A DNA stretch of 13,180 bases from Podaxis mareebaensis (taxonomy: Eukaryota; Basidiomycota; Agaricomycetes; Agaricales; Agaricaceae), in assembly GCA_018524725.1 (NCBI GenBank), contig JAEUWP010000284.1, forward strand, positions 1 through 13,180, in the 5' to 3' direction. The notes below the pieces were generated by a model. It saw nothing but the letters and a program-made list of their open reading frames with translations, did not search any database and was not told the origin of the DNA. Positions 1 to 8,748 of the stretch are shown one piece after another. Every line of letters begins with the position of its first letter. Position 1 is the stretch's first letter. Position numbers and translations under genes: made by a program.

Positions 1-70
1 TTTGCAATTTGTCTATATCTCTTTTAATTAAAAATGTAATAATTAGGGGGATGAAAAAATCAAAATTTAC

Positions 71-286
71 TGCAGCCTCTGGCTGCACCCAGCCATAGGC
101 TGGGTGGCGGATGCAGCCTTTGGCTGGGTGGTTAATAATTAAAATTAAAATTTTAAAAATGTTTAATATTTTTGCCTTTGGCTAGGATTATTAAGAACTT
201 CTGGCCAAAGGCTAGTATACATTCACGTTCATTAAATATAAAATTCTTTCTATTTTTATTTTTTATAGCCCAGCCACCATTGGCTG
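71..286. repeat. Cluster of short GC-rich inverted repeats in AT-rich DNA
   Basis: Several perfect small hairpins share an AGCC-loop-GGCT core. TGCAGCC/GGCTGCA lies at 71-87 with a 3-base loop, CACCCAGCC/GGCTGGGTG at 86-106 with loop ATA, CAGCC/GGCTG at 114-126 with loop TTT, and CAGCCA/TGGCTG at 271-286 with a 4-base loop. GCCTTTGGC at 174-182 is inverted relative to GCCAAAGGC at 204-212. The DNA around them is rich in A and T. No coding frame here is convincing. The cluster could be a degenerate palindromic repeat family or the end of another element; its function is unknown. The rest of 1-493 shows nothing else I can name. Confidence 0.7.
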
Positions 287-493
287 GAGGATACTATAAT
301 AATTTTTATACATGTTATATTCCATTAATAGTTGTGTCTCTGCAAACACCCCTGTATTCTGACCAACTTGTATCAATGCTTGGGTACCCAACAGTATCTC
401 ATATGGATCAGGTATATTGACCAATGTGGGGAATAGTATATTGGAATTATGGCTGTGATAGGAAACCAGGGCAACATACCAAATAATAATTAT

Positions 494-694
494 GTAGAAT
501 ACACTCAGTCACTTGTTAGTGGTATAAGAACTGTGTATTAAGTACCTGTAGAATACACTCAGTCACTCATTAGTGGTATGAGAACTGTGTATTAAGTACC
601 TGTAGAATACACTTTATATGGTGTATGAGCAGTAGTCTGTGAGAGTAGTTTAATTACTCACCTCAGTCACTTGTTAGTGGTACAAGAACTGAGG
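494..694. repeat. 54-bp tandem repeat forming related stem-loops
   Basis: The string GTAGAATACAC recurs at about 494, 548 and 602, giving a period of 54 bases. Two full units contain a hairpin: TACA..CAGT..CTTG (loop TTAGTGGTA) TAAG..ACTG..TGTA at 500-537, and the same plan with CTCA/TGAG at 554-591. A third, separate copy at 661-694 has CCTCAGT/ACTGAGG as its outer stem and CTTG/CAAG as its inner stem, with the identical 9-base loop. A shorter TACAC/GTGTA hairpin sits at 608-625. The block lies just downstream, in element sense, of the Copia coding region, so it may belong to the 3' LTR. Confidence 0.75.
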
Positions 695-801
695 GGAGTA
701 TACATTGTGTCTACATGTATATCTATGTATCAGTCATAAAGGAGAAAAATGGTAATGTCTATCCAATATGTCATTCTGAATCACATAAGAAATAAAGTCC
801 A

Positions 802-807
802 TTTATT
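802..807 (-). promoter_or_regulatory. Possible polyadenylation hexamer of the Copia element
   Basis: AATAAA on the minus strand, about 70 bases past the proposed LTR start and about 80 past the gag-pol stop. The position suits an element poly(A) signal. A lone hexamer in AT-rich DNA is weak evidence. Confidence 0.3.
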
Positions 808-876
808 GTACATCATTTCAACACCCCCCTAATCCACTCACACTTGTGTGTCTTGATGTGCACTTGGGTTCCAACA

Positions 877-883
877 CTCCCCC
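877..883 (-). other. Polypurine tract of the Copia element
   Basis: The minus-strand run GGGGGAG lies between the TGA stop of gag-pol (884-886) and the TGTTGG start of the LTR. In LTR retrotransposons this is where plus-strand DNA synthesis is primed. Stop, purine tract and LTR packed together are usual for Ty1/Copia elements. Confidence 0.65.
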
Positions 884-2521
884 TCAAGCTGGAGCAAGAC
901 CCAGGTTGCATGCAAAGTGCTTCACCTTCAGGGATGGGAGTGCCTTCATGAAAACATCAGCAACCATGTCACCTGTGGGGCAATATACCAGGTGGATTTT
1001 CCCTTCTTCAATAATCCATCAAATGAAGTGGTAGCAGATGTCAATATATTTGGTATGCACATGAAATTGGTTGTCATTTGCAAGGGCAATGGTGGATTGA
1101 TTATCAGAGAAGATGGTTGTAGTGGGGAGTTGTGTGGCAAAGATTTGTGAGATAAGGGAATGGAGCCATAAGGCTTCTTTTGCTGCATGAGTTGTGCCAA
1201 CATATTCTGACTCTGTGGTGGACAATGTAATGAGCTCTTGCTTCTTGGTGCTCCAGGAAACAGCACTGCTGTTGATCATGAATGCATACCCTGAGGTAGC
1301 ACATCTGTCTTCAGCCATATCTCCATCTGCATCTGTGAAGCCTTCAAGTTTTTCATCATTACCACCATATGTAAGGAACAGGTTGTGGGTGCCCTTGAGA
1401 TAGTGAAAGACACATTTGACAGCCTCCCAGTGTGCATCACCAGGAGCCTTGGTGAAACAGGAGAGTACCTGAACTGTGTATGTGATATCAGGTCTAGTAC
1501 CAAGTGCAGTGTACATCAAGGTACCAACTGCCTCCTGATATGGGACATGTGCCATACAAGCAACTTTGGCAGTCAACTTCAGTGACTGTTCCAAGGTGAG
1601 TTTGGTGGTTGGGTCCATAGGGATAGTGAGCAGTTTTGCATCTTCTAAACTGAAACATCAAAGGGATGCATCAATGTATAAGTGTTGGGACAGTGAAATG
1701 ATACCCTTGTTTCTGTCTCTCCTGATCTCTATTCCCAACAACCAATGAATTTTGCCTAGGTCCATGATCTCCACCTGACCTGAAATGCCCTTCTTCACCC
1801 AATGAATGAGGTCAATTGTAGTAGCAATGAGCATACAGTCATTGACATGGATGAGGATGATCATGAGGTTGTCTGCAGTGGCCTTAAAAAAGATGCTGTG
1901 GTCAACATCACATCATGTGAAACCTAGCATGTCAATCAGGATCTCACATAGTCATTGATACCATCACCAACCAGACTGCTTCAGTCCATAGAGGGTCTTC
2001 TTGAGGCAGCATACATGGTGGGGTGAAATGGGGTCAATGAAGCCCAGAGGCTGTCTCATGAAGATGATCTCATCATCAGTGAGCTTCCCATTTAGGTATG
2101 CTCCCTTGATATTGATCTGATGGATTTCCATGTCTCTTGCAGCTGCAATGGTGAGAATGGCACAGATCGATGAAAGGCAGGCCACTGGGGCATATGTGTT
2201 GAAATAATCAACACCATGCACTTGGGGGAAACCTTGTGCCACAAGGCAGGCCTTGTACCAAATGACATTCCCAGCCACATCCTTCTTGGCTTTATACACC
2301 CATTTACACCCAATGATGTTGACACTAGCTAGAGGGTCCACAAGTTCCCATGTTCCAGCCTTGTTCAATGTTTTCAACTCCTCTTCCATTGCCCTCTTCC
2401 ACAGATCACAATCTGCTCTTCCCAACACCTCCTTCAGGCTTGAAGGCTCTAATGCCTCCATGTCTCTGGTCTCTGCAATGAATGCCCACACTTCTTCCCA
2501 ATCCTGTCCTTCAGCAAGCAT
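884..2521 (-). pseudogene. pol: Copia reverse transcriptase and RNase H region
   Basis: The frame holds a Copia-type RT (RVT_2 family) followed by RNase H. The start of RT is clear from W-x-A-M-x-E-E at about 2400 and GCKWVYKAK. Motif A reads Q-I-N-I-K-G-A-Y-L-N-G, with Asn (2111-2113) where the catalytic Asp belongs. The Y-V-D-D motif reads H-V-N-D (1838-1849), again Asp to Asn. RNase H keeps TDADG (1322-1336), TSGYAF, the SWSTKKQ stretch, TESEY and the final H-x-K-Y-I-D-I-C-Y-H-F-I block. Stops are at 1964, 1952, 1913, 1658 and 1019; the natural stop is TGA at 884-886. RT could not be active even without the stops. Confidence 0.93.
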
Positions 2522-2773
2522 AACTGCCCTTCCTTCAAGAATGTCATGAGCCTTGGGACTGGGATTTCAATTTCTGTGGGGATGCTCAGGCACTGGCATT
2601 GGTGCTTATAGGTGGTTTTTACTGGGATATTCCAGTAAGGCCTCTTGCATGGTGGGTTCAGCTTCAGATGGCTGGTCAGTCACACTGGGATACTCCAGTG
2701 ATGTGTCTGGTGAGGGAGTGGGATTGTCTGCAGGATCATGCTAGAGTTCAAAGGAATTTGGGGTGTGTGAGGG

Positions 2774-2881
2774 GAGTAGTGGGTTGCTTTGAGTCTTGCT
2801 AGCTGAGATGAGTGGTGGGTCACTCCAAGTCTCACTAGCTGAGGTGAGTGGTGGGTCACTTCAAGTTTTGTTGGCTGATAT
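2774..2881 (-). repeat. Three 36-bp tandem units in the integrase-RT linker
   Basis: Units at 2774-2809, 2810-2845 and 2846-2881 each begin GAGTRGTGGGT on the plus strand and are 12 codons long, so they keep the frame. On the minus strand they encode a Ser/Asp/Pro-rich linker with the recurring S-D-P-P-L wording. The units differ mostly by TG versus CA at the same places, as expected if CpG sites decayed in different directions. The linker, which runs to about 2522, also holds stops at 2741 (TAG), 2606 (TAA) and 2567 (TGA). Confidence 0.7.
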
Positions 2882-4180
2882 GACTTGCTCCCCCTTGAGA
2901 CTTGTGCAACTGACATCAATAAACCAAAAATTCCACTCAATGCTCACCACACTGGTGTCAGGGAACCAAATTTGAGAGCCATTGCTCTCTGAATCATATC
3001 CAATCCACCATCCCTTTTTCACTCTCCCATCCCACTTGTCACCACCTCCCTCATATACCCATACCTCCTCCCCCCATTCATGAAGTCCACTGAGATTAGG
3101 ACACTTCCCATACAACATTTTGTAGGGTGTTTTGTTGTTCAATGCCTTGGTACCTGTGTGGTTCATCAACCATACTGCATGTGCCACTGCATCAGCCCAC
3201 AGATATTTGGGAATAGGGTGCCCATACAACAATGCTTGACCATGCTCAACAATTGTATGATTACATTGCTCTGCTATACCATTGTGTTGCAAAGTGTCAT
3301 GAATGGTGAGTTTGGACTCAGTACCCCTGGATTTCAGGTGTTGATGAAACTCTGTCAATGTGTATTCTCCACCTCTGTCAGAATGCAATGATTTGATATG
3401 TGCACCAAATTGTGTTTCACACCAAGCCTCAAAGTTTTTATATGCAGAGAAGACTTCTGACTTTTTCTCCAGAAAATTGATATGTGCCCACCAAGAGTAG
3501 TCATCAGTGAAGGTCACATAGTATCAGTGGCCCTTCTTGGTTGGAGTTCAGGCAGGTCCCCACATGTCAGAGTGCACTTCCTCACCCACAGCTTTGGCCC
3601 TTTCTCTCCCTTGCTCCTTTGCAATAGGCAAGTGCATCACTTTTGCATATGCACAGGCATCACAAAAGAATTCTGCTGGTCCAGTATCATTGAGCTTCAA
3701 ACCTGCAACCAGGCCATCATGAATGAGTTGTCTGATAGCATCAGGGGATATATGGCTGAGACATTAATGTAACAGTTCTAAGGTGAGTTGGTCACTGACA
3801 GCATTTACTTCCATTGGGACTTCATGGACCAGTTTATACAGCCTGTTCTGGTTCTTTGGGATCTCTGCAACATGCATCCCACCTGGATCATGAATAATGC
3901 ACTTCCCATTGGAGAAGGCAATGGAGAAACCAGCTTCATTGAGGCATCCTATTGAGATGAGAGTATAGCTGACTTCAGGTGAATATAACACCTCAGTCAG
4001 TCACAGTTGGGAGGTACTAATGCCATTCAGCAAATCAATGATGACCTCTCCCTTTCCAGTCACACAAAAACTCTTTTGGTTTGTAGCACAAAGGGGGTGA
4101 GGGGCAGTAGGTGAGAAACTCATGAATGTATCATGATATGGGGTGATGTGATGGGAGGCACCTGAGTTGAAGAGCTTGAC
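2861..4180 (-). pseudogene. pol: Copia protease and integrase region
   Basis: The frame continues from gag. The aspartic protease motif reads F-N-S-G-A (codon 4166-4168, residue 397), where D-S-G-A is expected, so the catalytic Asp is lost. Next comes the pre-integrase zinc region, with two His before 3750 and C-D-A-C near 3650. The integrase core follows: Asp in HSDMWGP (3566-3568), Asp in HSDRGGEY, and Glu in HNGIAE, all kept. Later residues carry W and G positions usual in the Copia integrase tail. Stops lie at 4001, 3764 (TAA), 3548, 3524 and 2861. Arg positions have become Cys, His or Gln, for example in EQCNHT after the catalytic Glu. The integrase is recognisable but could not be made in full length. 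Confidence 0.9.
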
Positions 4181-4183
4181 TCA

Positions 4184-5356
4184 TACTTCAGTTGTCTGAG
4201 TATCTTGGACATGACTGATATGATCAGTGACTTCAACTGTGGAGGCAAGTGCATAGTTGTCCTTCACAAAATCAATGTCATCCACTGATTCAGTATCAGA
4301 TACATCGAAGAAGTCATCTTCAATTTCACTGGCATACATGCAGACAGGGATTAAAGCAGGGAGGGGGGGGTTGTCCTCCAAATCTTTGAAGGAGAAAGCC
4401 ACATTGTCATCCACAACATTGGTACTGGTAGAGGGTTGAGCTGAGCTGGCTGCCTGTTTCTCCTTCTTTGTAGGGCATTCCCTCTTCATGTATGGTCCCC
4501 CACATTCCCAACATGGTCCCTTCCCCTTCCCTTTCTCCTTGTTCTTTCCCTTGCCCTTCCCTTTACTGCCAGACTCAACTGCCATAGCATCATCACTGTT
4601 TGCTGCTCCCTCACTCTTCCCATGCCCCCTTGAATGTGTGGACTGGATACAATCTGACTTGTCAGCAACTATGATGATCAGCAGGTCTGGGTCAATAGTT
4701 TCTCCATGCAGGGTGGCAGATGTGAGCTGTCCTGATGCAAAACTTGAGAGTGCCCACAGCAATGACTGTATAATCATACTATGATAATCATCGTCATTGA
4801 TGGACATGCCCATAGCATCTAGCTCAGTATGTTGTGTCCTGAGGCTGTTCAGGAAGGTGCATACATTTGTATCTTTTGCACATCATAAGGATAGAAAGTC
4901 ACAGCAGAGTTGGGTCTGGGAGAAGGCCCCTTTATACATGTATTCCTTTACCACAGCTAACCACATCTTTGCAGCTGTTGACTGACCTGAAGTGATCATG
5001 AGGGTCAAGTTTGGTAGTTGCTGAGCCAAAAGCAATTTAACAATGCTCTCACTTCAATCCCACTCAGTAATTTCAGCCTCAGTGTCAAGTAAGATCTTTG
5101 AGGCAGTGGGACTGGAGGTTGTGGTAGCTGACATTGAGGAAGATGATTTGGTCTTACCAGGAGATGGCATAGGGGCAGGGGAAATAGAGATGGAAGGTTG
5201 GAGTGTGGGCCATACTTTGCTGCCATCAAAGTGCCCCCACAAGCCTTTACCCTGAACAGCCATCTGGAAGTGCAACTGGAATATTGCCCAGTTTGCTCCT
5301 GACTGTTCTAACATAGGCACAGTGGGAGGTAGCACATCATTGATGGTAGTAGACAT
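4184..5356 (-). pseudogene. gag: Copia gag region with zinc knuckle
   Basis: This is the N-terminal third of the Copia frame. Gag forms the particle and packages element RNA. The start is the ATG at 5356, followed by MSTTINDVLPP and a W-x3-Q-h-x-M-A-V stretch typical of Copia gag (UBN2-like). Near residues 282-294 is a zinc knuckle, CWECGGPYMKREC (4475-4513): its Cys residues are kept, but the usual His is Tyr at 4490-4492, as a CAC to TAC change would give. A Lys/Gly-rich basic stretch precedes the knuckle. TGA stops break the frame at 5054-5056, 4883-4885 and 4181-4183; each is explained by an Arg CGA codon losing its CpG. Domain assignment is by motif only. Confidence 0.88.
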
Positions 5357-5476
5357 ATTGCAAGTGTTTCATGTGTGAATAAATGGGGCAGGGGACTGAT
5401 GTATATAGTTTATGAGACATATAACCAGCTGTATGTAGGGCATACAACTGGCTGTATGTAAGGCATACAACCCACC
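5357..5476 (-). other. Copia 5' leader with a short direct repeat
   Basis: This lies between the gag ATG and the minisatellite. The plus strand holds two similar units of about 22 bases, each with GCTGTATGTARGGCATAC, at about 5428-5445 and 5451-5468. I see no LTR matching the 3' side and no clear tRNA-complementary primer site. The 5' LTR is therefore missing, too diverged to recognise, or replaced by the neighbouring repeat. Confidence 0.4.
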
Positions 5477-6365
5477 TACTACATCTAAGTCCTTAATAGT
5501 AGTAGAATTCTACTGTTCCCAGGACCTTAATAGGAGTAGAATTCTACTGTTCCCAGGACCTTAATAGGAGTAGAATTCTAATGTTTTTAGGACCTTAACA
5601 GGAGTAGAATTCTACTGTTCTGGGAACCTTAATAGGAGTAGAATTCTACTGTTCTGGGGACCTTAATAGGAGTAGAATTCTACTGCATCTAAGACCTTAA
5701 TGGTAGTAGAATTCTACTGCACCTAGGACCTTAATGGGAGTAGAATTCTACTGCATCTAGGACCTTAATGGGAGTAGAATTCTACTGCACTTAGGGCCCT
5801 AATGATAGTAGAATTCTACTGCACCTTGGACCTTAATGGGAGTAGAATTCTACTGCACCTTGGACCTTAATAGTAGTTGAATTCTACTGTTCCCAGGACC
5901 TTAATAGGAGTAGAATTCTACTGCATCTAAGACCTTAATGATAGTAGAATTCTACTGTTCTGGGGACCTTAATAGGAGTAGAATTCTACTGTTCCTAGGA
6001 CCTTAATGGTAATAGAATTCTACTTCACATAGGACCTTAATGGGAGTAGAATTCTACTGCATCTAGGACCTTAATGGGAGTATAATTCTACTGCACTTAG
6101 GGCCCTAATGATAGTATAATTCTACTGCACCTTGGACCTTAATGGTAGTTGAATTCTACTACACCTAGGACCTTAATGGTAGTAGAATTCTACTGCACCT
6201 GAGACCTTAATGGTAGTAGAATTCTACTACACATAGGACCTTGATGGTGGTGGAATTCTACTGCATCCAAGCCCTTAATAGTAGTAGATTCTACTGCTCC
6301 TAGGACATCAATAGTAGTAGAATTCCACTACCACTAAGATTATATTAGCAGTAGAATCCTACTGG
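5477..6365. repeat. 34-bp minisatellite, about 26 units, palindromic core
   Basis: A tandem array with period 34. A typical unit is GGACCTTAATRG followed by the perfect 14-base palindrome AGTAGAATTCTACT and a variable 8-base tail. I count about 26 units, of which about 22 keep GAATTC. Tail variants (GTTCCCAG, GCATCTAA, GCACCTAG, GCACTTAG with a neighbouring GGGCCCT) recur in the same order: one block repeats 306 bases apart (5794 and 6100, nine units), another 238 bases apart (5684 and 5922, seven units). Units near 6240-6365 are the most degenerate. There is no CpG. No open frame in it is convincing, and its function is unknown. Confidence 0.97.
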
Positions 6366-6482
6366 CTCAAGTCCCCCTTTGGAAAGAATTCAAACCAAGG
6401 CCACATACTATTCTCACTCTCATGCACCACAACAACCACAGTTATTTCAAATCTAGTAACTAAACATTAAACTAGATAGAAA

Positions 6483-6827
6483 TCAAGTTTCAATGGTAAG
6501 CCTCAGAGCATGTGTCTTATAATCCACAAATGCTGTCTGAGTCAGCATTCTCACTATTATATGTTTCTCTTCTTCATCCATACTCAGAGATGGTGATCCT
6601 GAAAATATGTCCTCCAATTCAATTCTCCACAACCTATGAAGATTCTGAGTGATAGAAAGAACATTCCTTGAATCTAAAGGCCTGGGGCCAAATCTCTCCA
6701 CTACCATGCTCCATTGAGAATGGATGAGATCTGCCATACCTTCTAAAGCAGAGCTCCACATCCAGATGAAAAAAGTGTAAGTGTAAGCTGTGGGCTTACC
6801 ATCATCCAAATATGGAAGGATTGTCAC
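6483..6827 (-). other. Unrecognised 114-codon open frame, crossed by the Gypsy LTR
   Basis: An open frame on the minus strand begins inside the Gypsy LTR and runs out into the spacer to a TGA at 6483-6485. About 100 codons lie outside the LTR. The peptide is Trp- and Leu-containing with an acidic middle (D-E-E-E-K). I do not recognise a family. Its ATG belongs to the transposon, so any original gene would have started elsewhere or been an exon cut by the insertion. It may equally be a chance frame, since the region has no CpG-derived stops on this strand. The rest of the spacer, 6366-6781, shows nothing else. Confidence 0.2.
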
Positions 6828-6912
6828 ATCAGATTAGGAAGGACATAAAGGGCAAGTTGGAACTGTAGATAGGGGACTTTTTACTTCCTTCTTCACTACT
6901 TTGACAATCCCA
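6782..6912 (+). repeat. Left LTR of the Gypsy element (homologous 131 bp)
   Basis: It aligns without gaps to 12934-13064. It begins TGTAAGCTGTGGG and the shared part ends ATCCCA, so a TG...CA form is possible at exactly this length. The copies differ at eight CA/TG dinucleotide pairs plus one A/G and one G/T. Past 6912 the two sides no longer match, so either the LTR is 131 bp or one copy is cut here. I see no clear tRNA primer site right after 6912. Confidence 0.85.
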
Positions 6913-7452
6913 AATACACACTCAAGTTCACTGCAACCTTCTTGTTCCCTCTCTCTTGCTACTAGTGAGGCCAGCCTGACATCACTCCCAATGGTGGCCT
7001 TCCACTTTTTTTTGCAGTCCACACTTGAGCACAACAAACTTGCCTTCATCTCCGACTCACCTCAGACACATATAGTCATAGAAAAAGCACATATAATCAA
7101 CAATGACAACCTGTAGAGTTTCTGTGGTGTCTCCATAGATATCACCTCATCTCTGGTCTCTCCATCATCCCCTCCATCTCTGAGAACATCTGTCTCTGTT
7201 TTTGCCCCTCTGTTGCCCCTCTGTCTCCATCTTGCCTTTCTGTCTTTGTTTCTGGGTCTATTACCCTCTCTGTTTCTCCTCCCATACCCACTGTTTCCAT
7301 CTGTCTCTGTACACATTCTGATCCATCTCTGTCTGTGACTTGCTCTGGATCACCAAAATACACCATCCTGTCAAACTCATGCCCATTCCCAGCTTGCAGA
7401 CCTAGTCCCCAGTCTCAACAACAAATGCACTCTCCATCAACAGATCTGATGA
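6913..7452 (+). other. Gypsy leader, pyrimidine-rich
   Basis: This stretch lies between the left LTR and the recognisable gag. The plus strand from about 7140 to 7300 is rich in C and T, with short reiterations such as TGCCCCTCTGT twice near 7203-7224. A frame from about 7143 to 7628 is open and Ser/Pro/Thr-rich and could be the original gag N-terminus joined by a later frameshift. The gag frame itself has two TGA stops at 7447-7452. No primer binding site is identified. Confidence 0.4.
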
Positions 7453-8748
7453 GAATGCCAGCCCCCAAATTCTGCCTCAGTCCCCCCTTCAACCACTCCA
7501 CCTCCACCCTCCCCTCTTCTCTCAACACCACCCTCCCCTGCCCTCTCTTATGCACCTCTCCCCCCCCTACTACTGCATATACCTCTCCCACCACCACATA
7601 TACCCACTCTGGGACCCCTTTCCTTTGAATCAGACTCTGAGGATGATACTCCTTGTCCTAGAATGGCTTCCAATCCCTTATCCTTTATACCTCTCCAACC
7701 TCACAAGGCCCCAGTAACCCAAAACAATTCTAGCTCCCCCCCTGTATTGGGTCCAGGAGAAATCTCTGTTGCTTCACTCATTCACTATGACTGCTTGTGT
7801 CACTGGTATTTTGATGTCAAGGGAATCCCAGCCACAGATCGTGTGGCAAAGATAATCCACCATTTTGATTACAATGATGTTCTCACATGGACTACAGCCA
7901 ATTATGCCACCCTGGTTGCCAAGACATTCCCAGAGTTTATGACAGACCTCCACAAGAAGTTTTTGCCCAATGATTGGGAGGTTCCTCTTTCCTGTAGCAT
8001 CTACCAACTTCAAAATGGCCAAGCCTTCAAACAGTGGGTTTCCAACATCCAAACTGCCAATGCCTGCTTGGAGGGTTCCCCAGAGATGAAAGATGATGCT
8101 TGGCTATGTGACCACTTCTGGTCAACCATGGACCAGGACCTTTGTATCCACTATGACTGTTTCCATCTCCATGAAGATCTTGATCTTGTTCAGGACCTAG
8201 ATAAATGGGTCAAGAAGGTCGTGCCTATCACAAAAAATTTAGAAGACGAATGCAAGCTGCATGGCAGCAACTGGGTCTGAAGCATGGAAGCTGCTGCAGT
8301 TAACATTCAATCAGTCCCACATACCATGTTCAACTCACATGGTCCTGGACCTTACATGGCTGTCAACCAAGCTCCCTCCCTCCTCAACTACATTTCCCCT
8401 CATTCTCCCTCCAATCCCAACACCTTCTTCCCTCCTCCCAATTCCTTCAATTCCTCTTCCAACTTCAGAAACAACTCTGCCTCTTCCTACATCTGTTCCT
8501 TCCCCCACCCCTCTGCTCCCATTCTCTGTACCAACCCCCATCCCTATCCCTCCCTCCAATCCCTCTATGATACACTGCCCCATCATGTTCCCCATCCTCC
8601 TGCCCTAACTGAGGAAGTCCATCAATTTCTTCTCCAACACAAAGGCTGTTATTGATGCAGAGACATTTACATTAATCACCCCTTCTCCTTGTGTGACATG
8701 GAGCACAACATCAAGGCCAAACATTGGACCAGAGGCTAGACCAATGCA
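7453..8748 (+). pseudogene. gag: Gypsy gag region with zinc knuckle
   Basis: Gag builds the particle. The frame begins with a Pro-rich stretch, then an acidic run S-D-S-E-D-D-T-P (about 7630), then the conserved fungal gag core: GPGEISVASL, the CHWYFDVKGIP wording (about 7795-7835), a T-F-P-E-F motif and KKFLPNDWE near 7960. After a TGA at 8278-8280 the same frame continues as a Pro/Asn/Ser-rich hinge, then a zinc knuckle with Cys codons at 8647 and 8656, His at 8677 and Cys at 8692. A TGA (8653-8655), in place of an expected Arg, sits inside that knuckle. A TAG follows at 8746-8748. An ATG at 7663 is open but is probably not the original start, since the frame reads on upstream. Confidence 0.88.

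Larger units (their letters stand above)
494..876 (-). repeat. Probable 3' LTR of the Copia element (outer edge unknown)
   Basis: On the minus strand the Copia stop codon is followed at once by a purine run and then TGTTGGAACCC, a typical LTR start with terminal TG, so the inner edge is at 876. The outer edge cannot be fixed, because no matching 5' LTR is seen on the far side of the element to compare with; 494 is only a working limit. A second purine run followed by TGTTGAAATG at 823 is an alternative inner edge. An AATAAA hexamer lies about 70 bases inside. Confidence 0.45.
871..5356 (-). mobile_element. Ty1/Copia LTR retrotransposon, inactivated
   Basis: On the minus strand one frame runs from an ATG at 5356 to a TGA at 884-886, 1491 codons, in the Copia order gag, protease, integrase, RT, RNase H. 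Integrase before RT separates it from Gypsy. I translated the whole stretch and found no frameshift, only 16 in-frame stops: 13 TGA, two TAA (3764, 2606) and one TAG (2741). Several catalytic Asp codons are now Asn. Only three CpG remain in 4.5 kb. The polypurine tract and an LTR start are present at the 3' end. No 5' LTR is seen beyond the leader, where the minisatellite begins. The element is dead and old, or heavily mutated. Confidence 0.95.

Noticed and set aside
172..420. 82-codon plus-strand open frame with a hydrophobic segment
   Set aside because: It needs a TTG start, runs through the mini-hairpin and AT-rich region, and has no recognisable domain.
500..694. A functional structured RNA proven by covariation
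   Set aside because: The apparent compensatory changes are those that decay of CpG in both stem arms would produce, so covariation is not independent evidence.
917..1748. Several plus-strand open frames over the Copia RNase H region
   Set aside because: They are antisense to a clearly recognisable RNase H frame on the minus strand.
5477..6365. CRISPR array
   Set aside because: Repeats are contiguous with only 8-base variable tails, there are no unique spacers, and the setting is eukaryotic with no cas genes.
7110..7160. tRNA primer binding sites at TGGTGTCTCC or TGGTCTCTCC
   Set aside because: Neither lies next to the left LTR edge, and I cannot match either to a tRNA 3' end with confidence.
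7062..7366. Minus-strand Arg/Gly/Glu-rich open frames
   Set aside because: They are the complement of the pyrimidine-rich Gypsy leader; the composition explains the residues.
8335..8595. Minus-strand Gly/Glu/Val-rich open frame
   Set aside because: It is antisense to the Pro/Ser-rich hinge of Gypsy gag, a low-complexity shadow.
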